This document shows, in pieces, positions 43,201-55,200 of a stretch of DNA of 64,000 bases; within the stretch, counting starts at the first letter, position 1; the number at the start of each line of letters is the position of its first letter. The position numbers and the translations under genes were made by a program. Origin of the DNA: Symsagittifera roscoffensis (Eukaryota > Xenacoelomorpha > Acoela > Convolutidae); contig NC_087064.1 in NCBI RefSeq assembly GCF_963678635.1, forward strand, positions 58,662,338 to 58,726,337, in the 5' to 3' direction. The notes under the pieces are model-generated. The model did not search any database. It saw only the letters and a program-made list of their open reading frames with translations, and had not been told where the DNA came from.

Positions 43201-46200
43201 TCATACTGAGCAAGTGATTGTTGTTTTTTGTCCCATGGTGAAAACACAAAGGCTCAATGTCAGTTTCAATTGCAAAGGTTTTTAAAGAGTTCAACTTATT
43301 GCTCCGACCATTGCAAATGGGGAGGAACTTTGCATTCGGATGTTTTACTTTTTTTTGCACACACACACAAATAATTATCATTATGGGTCGAGTGATATAT
43401 CATATTAAGTAGCGCTCGTTATATGGAAATTTGTCATATTGTATACATTTTAATGCTAAAAAATTGCTTTTTGGTTTGTGTTTTTACTAGGTTTCGATCT
43501 TTCATTAAGCGCTTAAATGGCAAATAATGTTTTCAAAAAAAAATTTGATAAGTTGTACAAAATTTTTTTGAAGGCAAATATTGTAGATCATGCCTAATTG
43601 ACTAGTTTCTACGCGATCTTATAATTCTCAAATCACACCACGCACTAAAAACGACGCTTCCCTTGAAGAAATTTTAATATGATCGGAACGTTCTGTGCTA
43701 CTTGCTATCCACCCGGCTACATTTGTTGATAGTTTGTTTCGTTCATTTAAAAACGACTCTTTAATTTTGAAGGACCTGAATGTGAGTGAAAATGCGAACC
43801 TAGTGATGCCTCCGAAACACACAGCAATGAGTGAGGCTGAATCGAAGGCAGCACTCTTCTACAACATTGACTTCTCAGTGGCACACCAGCTGGCCAAGGC
43901 AAAGCTGGAGCAGAAGGGAGAGAGGGTGATGAGCCAGTCTTCGTCTGTAGACAGTGTCAGTGGCTCATTCAGCCGAAACAGTGAGTGCAACACACACTGA
44001 CTAGTGTTTACACTTGCGACAAGGAAGGGTATTGGCATCGGGTACTAGACTTTCTTCCCGTAAATAAATTTGTTCATAGGATGATTGAAATTGTGGTCAT
44101 CTCCATCTCTATTTTCGTCAACGAACAGACAGATGGAGAACAGGCAATTTTGAACATGTATACATTTTAAATGCCCGTTCGATTCGAAGTTTTAAATGTT
44201 GGTTGTAGATCTACCGATTTCAGTATATCAGTTTTTTCTTTTCATTATTAGTTTTTATTTTTATTCGGCTTAGAAGCTTTTGGCGTATAATGTACCGGCT
44301 AAGAATTGTTGAAGACCCTTTTTTGAGTTAACTTTATTTGTCCTCAAACAAATGTTTTCTAATAAAAACATTTTTTTTTCGGCTTAGCGTGTGTGTGGTC
44401 AAGAATTGTTAGCTTTTTTTACCGCCTCATAAGTTTTGTATCGATGCTTATTCAACTTTTGAGTGTCTTATTTGTGGCATATTTTCATGCAAGGAACTTT
44501 CATCGAAGAGAAATTCAAGACAAATATAGGAATATTTTGATAGATCAATTTTTTCGAATTTTTTTCGACGGCTTAAATCTCTATTTTTGTCGGTTAGTGT
44601 GCCATGCTTTGTGTAGCTTTTATCGCATGCAGTGCGATGCTTTGCTTCGCGTCTCTTTGTAAAACTTATAATGGTGCAGGTTTTCAGTTCCAAGATCTCG
44701 GATGTTTATGCAAGTAGTGGCAGTCATTCATTTTTCTGTCGCAAGTGATGCGAAGCGCTGCTTCACCCCTGTCACGTTTTTCAAACACCCTTCAAGTTCC
44801 AAGTTCAATTTTGGAAAGAAAGAATTTTTCTCCAATTAAGTACATCATGATAACAACAAAATAAACAAGTAGGTAAACAAACAAGGATAGCAGGTTACTG
44901 TTCAAGTAATGTTCCGACCATAATCTTATTAAATCATACAACAAAAAAGTTTTTTCAAATAATGTTTTTTTTCGGCGTGGTGTGATAAATGGAGCTGAAA
45001 AAAAAACTGGGGAAGATTAGGCATATTCGACAGTCATAGTAAAATAAGCAAATTGAAAAACATTTTTTGTAGAAAAATGACCGGAAAAACAAAATCAAAA
45101 TTTTTTTTTTTGCTGTTTTACTTATCATTCCAAAAAGGCGCGTAAATACTAAAAAAAACTAACGTTATTCGAATAAATTTACGTTTTAAATTAAACTATA
45201 TTAAGCTTTTAGGCCATTAATCTAAGCTATTGCAAGTCTGCTCGCTCGCTTTATTCGTTCGAATGAAGACGAAAATCCAAAAATTTCTAACAAGTTATTC
45301 TCAGCTTATTACTCAGCTTTCTCCGATGATTATATGTGGTAGCTGATTTTGCGTGGAAAAGAAAATAAACGCACCCGAGTTAAAAGGTCCTCGCCATTTT
45401 TCAAATGGTCGGAACAATAATATTTTTCAATGAAGTTAAGCCACTGAGAGCCTACCCTTTTATTTTTATCTAGTCAGAAAGACTCTCAAATACACTCTCA
45501 AACCATGCTGAGCTCCTGTCATACCACCATAGAAAAAATAAAGAAAAAAGGAGAAAAGAACCTCTTGCAAATGTTTTGTTTTCTTGAAGATATTTTTTTT
45601 GCTTTGAAATGGAACATGATCTCAATATGTATCTCAAGAATGCAGTAATATGCCTTGAGACTGGTGCGGCCTAAGCTTGAGCGCTCAAAAAAGAAGTAGG
45701 CGTTTTCAGTATTTTAATATGAAATAGGCAGATACATTTGGAGTTTTCATGACCATATGCGCAGCAAAAGGCTTTTTATAACGGCTTCGGCGATGGGGGA
45801 TAAACTTACTTAGCTTTGACTGTATATTTTTTTGAGAATGGGAATATTGTAATAATTTTTGAGTTTTCATCACTAGGATCTGGCAGTACCGGTGCAGGAG
45901 GCGGTGGCAACCGTAAACTTCGGATCCAGAAGCGGAAGGAGGAAGAGGCAGGCAGTTCGGATGCAGCCAAAGTGCTTTCGGCTATGCGTAAAGTGGCGGA
46001 GGACAGCAAGAGTGCGGATGTGGAGAAGACGAATAAGCTGGCGGAGGACTTCGAGGAACACGTCTCAAAGTAAGTAAATTGCTGACTAAAAATTGATGAA
46101 AACATGGAATAGTAATTGAGCGCGGAATACATCCATGTTATGTGGGGATGCGTCGTGAATTTATTTTCTCTACATGGTAGGTGCATCCCTCAGAATTGAA

Positions 46201-49200
46201 ACAGAACAGCTGAACCAACAAATAAAGACTTGAGATTTTTCGGACAAGTACTTCAATTATACTTATTTTTTGTGTCGAATAAAGATCATTTTAAATGACG
46301 TGTTTCAGTTGTCTAGTTGTGACTGTGTATGCGATAAATTTGGGATACAATTTATGCGTTTCAGACCACTTCGGTGGGACGAGAGACTTAGTGGGCCCCA
46401 GATAGACTACAGCAACTACTTCGAAGAGGAAATTGGGAATGACGAAGGAGTCCACGTCTGGTACATCTCCAACTTCGCTCCTGTGCAATTAGGTTGGTAG
46501 TTAGCAGCGCAAGTCGACTATTTTCAAGGTTAAACCCTAGGGGCTATGTTTTTGAAACCTTTTTGTGGAGTTCACTTAGAAGTTGATCTTACGAAGAATT
46601 TTCTTTGACTCAGCAAAATGTTTGACAATTAAGCACTATCAAGCTTTGATATGCACTGTTTGAGGTCATATTTATTATATGATAGATTCATGCCGTTCTA
46701 GCATCCATAAACGCTACAATTTAAACATGAGTGAATGACAGAATGCATTTCTTCTGAAAGAAAGATTTTATCTCTTCACTGAGTTTTAATGCAATACTAT
46801 TAGTCTGACTGATCTGAGCATACTGTGTATGGTCATTTGCACTCATAGGACATCGCACCGTTTAGCCTAGAGGCGGAAAAGCTCAAACAGATTTATTTTT
46901 CTGCCTTTGATTTCAAGTAGTCTTAACTGTTCATCGGACGTTTTGCGTTTAGATGAAGAGGATATCGGGAAGTTTCATGAGAAGGATTGCTACATTGTTT
47001 TGAGGGTAATTTGATTTTTTTCATGTGATTTAACAAAGATTTCAATCTGACACTTGCGCTTAATTTTAATTGATTGGTCTGTTTCCAGAACCTCTCCACT
47101 GGCTCGGATATCATTAACACTATCTACTTCTGGATCGGAAAAGACGCAGAGGTTATTATGCTATAGTTTAACTAGTTTAAAGTCCTAGATTCCGAAGCGA
47201 CCATGTTAATTTATAATCTGAAGCGACCATGTTAAAATATAATCTTCATAGATTGTATGATATCCGTATGTGTTTGATTTCGGATGTTTTCTAGCAAGAC
47301 AAGCAAACATGTGTAGCGATACATGCAGTGAACCTCCGCAACTGCATCAAAGCATCATGTCGGACTATTCGAGAAGACCAAGACGAAGAAAGCGAGGAGT
47401 TTCTCTCGGTTTTCGTCGGATCATTCTATGACTTCCAGATATTAGATGGCAAGAATCTTTTCACTTTATTAAGAGTTATGAACGTAGTGAAGACTCTTAT
47501 ATAGGTCTTGCTGATTTTTTTTTTCGTTTTTTTTTCAGCTAAAGTCTTGAAAGTCTAAGAACTACAGATGTGCATTCGTAAATTTTGATGCATTTATGTA
47601 TATATGCAATTTTTGAGTTCAATTGAAATTCATCTGCTGAAAGTGACGTAAATAGCACTCTCCAAATACGAATGTAGAAATGGCGCAAAAAACGAACGAT
47701 TTTTTGTGTCGAAAGTTGAATTTAATTTTTAGATTTCCAGCGGAATAAAAACTTTACTTAATGATTCAGTTTTCTCAAGTTGGGTTCATATTATCAAAAA
47801 AGCGCCAATCATAAATTGTTCTAGAAATTCAAAGAGCTTAAAGGGCATCTATTCTTTTCTTTGAAATTCGAAAGTTGAGATTTTTTCAACAAAGTCAGTG
47901 ATTTTTTAATGTTTACTTGCGTTCATTACTCTTCCAATCATCGATTGGCTATGTTCAAAAAATTGATGCGCTGTTAGACGAATGGCTTTTATATTGTTAT
48001 GATTTTGGATCAGGTAATGGCTTCATATTATAGCAGAAAAGTGTACACGAAGTTTAACTTGAACCCGCTGTGACTAATTAAAAAAAACATGAATTGAATT
48101 TGTGGGAGAAATTATGAGATTTTTACTGTGCATGATGGATGAAATTGCTTGATATTGATGAAAAGTAGAATACACAACAATGGTTGAGTTAATTGAATAT
48201 TGTTTAGGAGGTCACGGGGAAAGTGGCTTCAACCACTTCGAACAGGAGGCTGCAAACCAGTATCTGTTCTGTCTGAACACCAATGCAACGCAAATGGGAA
48301 TGCACTTGGTTGAACTCAGTCCAGAGTCATTGGACCCTAGATACATATTTATGCTGGATATCGGTCGGGCATTGTTTCTATGGGTGGGAAACCAGACTCC
48401 AAATACGAAACTGAGCAAGGCGAAGTTGTTGGGTGAGAAGATAATTAAGAATGAGAGGAGGGGAAGGGGCAGAGTGTTGGTGGTGAGACAGGGAGCGGAA
48501 CCTAGTCAGTTTTGGAAAGGACTGCTGGTGGATAAACCAGAAACGTAAGAATATATGCAATTTATTTTGTCAAGATTTTTCATTTCAACGCCAGAAAATA
48601 TCAACTTAGTAAAATACGGATATTTTCAACTGACTATTGTGGAAGCCGCAATGCTTTGTATCGTGTATTTGAATTGTTTGTCTGACCAGTTCGAAAAATG
48701 ATGGGTGTAACAATAGGATATTTGAGAAAATTCGGCTCACTATTCAGACCAATTTATCACAGAAAGACTGTAAACTGGAGTCTCGTGCCGAGAAAACGGC
48801 AGAAATGTTTTTAGTTTTTTTTAACAATGGTGTGATCGGAATGAATGTTCTTTGCTTCCTGCTAAGCAACCAGCTGCTTCGAAAATTGTTTGTTCCTAGT
48901 AGTTGACATTGCGAGCACCGAAGTTTTTATTCGTATATTTCAGGTTCACGTTCAAACCTTCGGAGTGGCTGGATCTGAACACAATTAAGAAGCCCAACTT
49001 GTACAATGTGCTCATCAAGCAGATAGATGGAAACAAATACTTCGAGCTCAGCCAATGTGTGTAGAATTGTTATGCTCTGCGCCAATTGCTTTTAATGAAA
49101 TAAACTAATTTAATTTATCTAGAAGACCAAAACAGATGAGTCAATAAAAGATTAACAATCGGTACAAGCAACTCGTTAACTCAATCAGTTAAAAACAACC

Positions 49201-52200
49201 TCAGTTTTTTTGAAGCGTTTGTTGAATTAAACAAGGTTGCAGTGTTGGTCAATTTATGTCATTTTTGGAAATTTACGTCAATTATGACACGAGAAAATAA
49301 CACGCTATTTCTGACAGACGTTTTAAACAGTATTTAAAACGTACTGTGTTATTAAAGGACCAACACTGCAAGGTTGCCTCAGCGAGCGGCGATTTGGCAT
49401 TAATTAACGCTTCAAGCATTAGAATCAGTCATAAAGCCTGTAAGAATTCTAATGTTCTTTTTGAGCATTTTGCCGGTGGTTGAATGAAAATCTCAACTAA
49501 ACAAGGATATTTAAATTTGTCATTATGAGAGTGGTTGTTTTTTTTTCAGTGGAACAGACCAACTGGGCTTTGAACGAGGAACAACTGAACCCGAAGTCGG
49601 TGTTAGTTCTAGATGCGCAGACTGCAGTGTTTGTGTGGGAGGGTAGACGCAGTGCCCGCATACTCAAGAGGGCCAGTGTACAGATTGCGGGTGTGTTGCT
49701 GCGAACAGTCGTTAGACAGGACGATGAAGCTGGAGTAATTGTCGAGAAGCAAGGGTAATTAATACGTCACAAATTGTCATAACTGTGGTTTGTCTCTATT
49801 CCAAAACAAACGATATACGACCAGCCATTTTTTTCTGGGCGTTAGCATAACTTATAGCGATATGACCACAGGAGTAAAATTTCTACACTATTTTCTTTAG
49901 ACTTTTCCCGTAAATATTGATCACTCTCGAACAGTCGAAAGGATTTATACATTAAGGTCGGTTATTTTAAGAGTCGGTGAACGTAGTTTAGGCTCTTATT
50001 ACGCTTGCGATTAGCAAGCGTTATCAAACTGGAATATATATATAAGTGATTCAACTGATTTTGATAAGCTAGTCAATTAGCTTATCAAAATCAGTTGAGT
50101 CACTTGTTGATTATGCAGCTGACTATGCTGCTTACTGACATGCTCAATTTCTTGAAAATTTAAACTTAACACAACGGATTTTGCTCGTGCTGTAGAAAGT
50201 TTTCATTGTAGCTGCAATTGCAAGTGTTTTTCATTCTAATTTCAGGGGGGGGGGGGGACTTTTTTCGATTCTTTTTTTGGTCAATTGGTTCCAGCTCAAA
50301 GGTTGTTGGCTTTGTTGCCACATCACTGATTTTTCTTGTGCTGTAAGCAGTTTTCATTGCACTTGAAGTGCAAGTGTTTTCCATTGTTGTTTAATGTGGG
50401 ACTAAAAACTTTTTTTTTATAAAATCTTTTTTTCGGCTTAATAACTTGCGTATGCTCAAAGATTGGCTTTGTTTATTAACATAAATTTTGTTCCGTTGTT
50501 GCTGATTTAAAATTCAAGTGTCTGGCATGTTTGCCTGGAATGAATTTCTATCGAGACATGAAAGTTTATGTGACCTATTTTTTTTTCTCGAAATTTTCAT
50601 TTTTTTTGTTTTTTTTTTGTGTTGTATCGCAAGGGGTGTGAAGCTCCGCTTCGCCTCTGTGTTTAATTCGTTAATTTTTTGTGATTTCAAGCAAAAGTTT
50701 TTACTCTTGCGAGGTTGCGAGCGCAGTGTATTAGTACAGATCTTTTTTTTTAACCTAACTCGCAAATAAAAGTGTTCAGTGAAAGAGAAAATCCGAGACG
50801 TAGCCGAATTTTTCGTCTCATTTCGCTAGTGTTTGCGAAGCCCAGCTTCACACCGTTGTAAAAATTGTTCACGCTCAAATTTATTTTTCACGGTTGATTT
50901 TTCATTTTGTCAGTTTTTGCTAAAAAGAAGTCAAACTACACTATCAAACAGAAAAATTGTTGAGGTCAGGAAAAACGTGAAAAATTTTTTGTTTCTATTG
51001 TTAAATCGACTTTAAATTCCCAGTAGAATGGAAAAATTACCCTTTGATCCAGTTTTTTCTAATTAGGATAACTTTACAGAAAAGTGCTAATCAAAGTCAT
51101 AAATTATTTTTGAAATTCATAGTTTTAAGGTGGTAAGTTTTTAATCAACTTTTTTTGTTTTTGATAAACTTTTTTTCAATAAGCGCTTCCTTGTTTTTTT
51201 TTTCATTTCTTTTTAGTTAGAAAAAAGTAATGAGTTTGAGAGCCAGTGTCTTGTTATCGAAAACTAGACTTTTCCCGTAAACAGCTTTTCTTACACATCT
51301 GTAAGAAATTGAATTTGCGTTGTTATTGAACCTTTACAACTTTCTGGCGTTTAAGGCTTTAACAACTGTAGGCACTTTCGTTTTAGTTGGCATTTGTAAA
51401 TTTGTCAGCCTTACCTCGGTATATTTTCTTTTTTTTTCTGTCTCTCGCTTAAGAGCTCTATTTGGCCCGAACTGTTTCGGCGTATGTTTTATCGGATTAG
51501 TGAACTTGTTTTGTGTTGTTTGAGTTGAGTGTATAAACTAATTGAGGTTGGTTGTGGTGTAAAAAATAAAGTTAAGTTTTTATCGCTCACATTTTTTATG
51601 ACAACAATTTCTTTTGTTTTCGGATCATTCTTTGTCTACCTACGTATTGTCGGCTTTGTGGCTGCTCGGTAATTACTAAACGTTGTATTACAAAACATTT
51701 AGTGGTGGCAAAGTGTTCATTATATGGCGGCACTTATGTTATAATCACGATCTAAAGCATTGGAAGTTTCATAGCATCTGCTCTCTGCTTGATTTGTGGC
51801 TAGTATTTGTGATTTATTTTTTGCGTCCGTGGCTGAGTGGTTAGAGCGAGAGACTCATATTTTAGGTCGCCGTAGGTCGTAGATCAAATCCGAGACTTAG
51901 CTGATATATATTTTTTTACTAATTCGAGGCTTATTTCTACTTTTTCTTATTGGACTTTATCGAGCTGATTTTTGTCGTATTTTGGCTAGTGTTTGCGAAG
52001 CGCAGTTTTGCCTCTGTTTCAATGGTTTAATTCTTGTTGAAGTTGGGGTAGGGTATGAAAAGTTCAATCTCCAGAAAACGAAAATCAAAGCAGGACGTTT
52101 TCTCTAACTAAATTTTATAACGATTATGCTTCTAGGTTTGAGAGTGAGTTCTTCAAGAGTTTCTTCTCGAAGTGGACTTCGGACAAAGTGGCTGTTGACT

Positions 52201-55200
52201 ACACAAAAGATAACCAGCACCTGCCGGAGCACCAGAAAACAGCTGATGAGCCACCGAAGGAAGCCAAGACTAGTCTGAGTGCACTGTTTGCATCTCGACA
52301 GCCAGACCACAATTTGGAAGACATGGAATACGACAAGTTGTACTTCTCAGACGATCTGAAACACGTTAGAATAATACAGATATTTTGAGAATGCACAAAC
52401 ATATTGAAATTGCTCGTTGCTGGTGTTTTTTAAAAACTCAATATTGTCAGTTGGAAAGGCGCCATTTGGTTTTTCTCCGATCCATTGATTTTCGTGTAAC
52501 ATTTTTGAACGTGATAGAATTACTGATAATGTTTGTGATATCTAAAAAAATTTGTGATATCTAAAACTTTCATGTATCTGAATTGTTTTGCGTGTAGTTA
52601 TCAGATTTGATCGGTTTATAAAAATTGAACAGATCTTTGTTCAAGCGAAGATTAGTGCATTACTATGAAGAACTTTTTTTTACACAAGCCAAGCGTAGTG
52701 TATTTTTACGAAGAGTTTTTCCCAACCTAAGTCGCAAATAATAGTGCTCATTGGTGGCACTTTTGGTATGTTCCAATTTAATCATGTTAAAACCTATTTG
52801 AGCATAGGCAATTTAATAGCATGTGTTGCGGCTTTATTTTTGGCTAGTGTAAGGTCCTGTTTAAAACAACAGGTATTATGAAAAAAATATGGGATTTGAT
52901 GTTTTTTTGGTTGTTTTTTTTTTTGCTACGCTCTGGAAAATTATTGCACTTTCGCCGAAATTTCATTTTTTCAAAAACAACAACCGATTAAAAAAAATGT
53001 ACTAATGGATAACCTGGAAGTTCTTTAATGTGCCTGCATATTTTGCTAGTCACTATTTATTTTACCCACGTTCTACGGCCTTCGAAAGTTTCGGAAGGGG
53101 ATTTTTGACCCATTTGTTTTCGATTTTTTTTTGCATTTTCTCAAATATTAAATGCGCAAATCTGAGATAAACGTTTCAATTAAAAGAACAAATCATGGGG
53201 ATTCCCCTTCTTATGCGGCTATTCCCCAAACTCGGTAGAAAAAAGTTATGGCCTCAATTCAGCCCATTTTTGTTATTTTCTAAAACTGCGACTTTTCTCA
53301 AAAACTACCCTGCCAAATCGGAGATTAAGGGTTGAACCGAAAGGAAAAAACAATTGTGTGAATCTTCCTTGTGTAAATGGCTAGACCCTGTGGTGTGAAA
53401 AAAATATGGCCTTAGAAAACTAACCCGCTGATTCTAAGGTTGTTATTTCAATCAAACTAACGTGGTGGTTAGATTTTCTCTGTTTAATATGTTTCACCCT
53501 ATTTATTTTAGAAAAGCTGATAAGGTTATCGCAAAAATCCATTTTTTGTAAAAATTCCAAACTTTTTTTCACAAAAATTACTAGCTAAATCTGATATTAA
53601 GGGTTAAATCTAAAAATCAGGCTGTGAAATTCTTCCCTGTATAAGATGCTCTTCCCATGCTTTATTAGAGAAAAGTTAATTGATATAGGAAAAGTCTTTG
53701 TTTGATCAGTATTTGATCATTTCTTATTTCACTTTTTCGAAAACTACCCAGCCAAATATGAAATAAAGAATTCAGATAACAGAGCAAATAGTAGTTTTTT
53801 CCTGTGAATAAACAGCTAATCCCGTACTTAAGTAGGGAATTACTAGGGTTTTGCGTAAATTCCAACTTTTGAAACTTTGAAAAGTGTGCATTTCGGTATC
53901 GCTACAATCAAAGATTAAAATGTTAAACCAGGTGCACCACTAGTTTACCTCCAAGCGACCGTGGCGCAAACGTTAGGACGTGAGACCCCTAATCATCAGG
54001 TGGGAGATTCAAATCCGGAAGTTCCAAATAGATTTTTTGGTTGAATTTTTGCTGCATTGCATAGGCAATTTGATAAGAAGCTGTAGCTGCTTTTTTTGCT
54101 AGTGTAAGTAAAATTTTCGCAAGGTGTATTTTTAATCTTTCCCTTTTTCCTGATTTCATTTTGCCTGTTCAGAGCTTTTTTACGGTTTCCTCGCTTGTGT
54201 TTGCGAAGCGCAGCTTCGCCTCTGTGTCTATATATCATATCATAGTATAAAGCTATCATAGTATAATTTTCAGACAATTGCGTTCTGGTTCAACGGACAA
54301 AATTTCGTGAAGCTTCCCGAGCATGAAATCGGACAGTTCTACTCGTGTGACAGCTACGTGTTAGTCATGTATTATGTTCATCCCCCTGATGATGAAGATT
54401 TGACCGACGATACAGATGATACGGCAACGGAAGAGGAACCAACGGGTCACAAAGGGTCATCGGGAAGCGGTGGGGGAGGAGGAATTGGCAGCTTTAAACA
54501 TGTAAAAAGACGTTTTGGAGTTTAAGGGAAATGATATTGATATTTGATGAAAACCCAAATCGAGAACTAGTTCCATTTGAAGCGAATATTGTTCTTTATA
54601 GTTTCTTTAAAACACAAATCGAGTACTAGTTCCGTTTGAAGTCAAAAATTGATTTCTTAAGAGATACTAAGCCTTCTTCTTGGTTCGAAAATTTTTTACG
54701 GTTATAATTGCACAAGTTTGCATTAAAAATGATTGAACAGAAAATGTTTGTTTTTCAGGAGTTCAGAACTGTGTTCTGGAAAGGTCGGGACTCTTCAAAC
54801 AAAGGCTTCTTCAACTTCAATCTGCAGTTTTCAAAGGAAGACTTGCCCTCGTTCATTAACCAACAGATAGACAAGCTGCGAAGTGGTCTCAACTTACCAG
54901 ATTTGGAAGCCGCAATCGAGCCTACTCTAGTTGTGAATCAGCAAGCAGAGGATATTTCACTTCTGATTTCGCTCAACCAGCAGATAATTATCCATCGGGG
55001 ATCGAGGAAGGCGGCTAAAAAGGAGGAGGAGTCGGGAGGTCGGACAAAGTTGCATTGTGTGAGGTCGAATGCGGGAACTGTGTTCACGAGGTGTATCGAA
55101 GTGGACTGTGAAGCAAGATTACTGCACTCCTATTATTGGTATGTCGGTGCACAAAAACAAAAATTTCAAAGAGGCCTCCAACTCCTCATCAAGTTTGTAG

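Noticed and set aside
44393-44662. 89-residue hydrophobic frame in FLII intron 9
   Set aside because: AT-rich repeat-derived intron sequence; ends in a diverged R1/SINE tail.
51828-51905. Functional tRNA gene
   Set aside because: A- and B-box are recognisable but the cloverleaf stems do not pair well, and the copy at 55711 shares a non-tRNA body, so these are SINEs.
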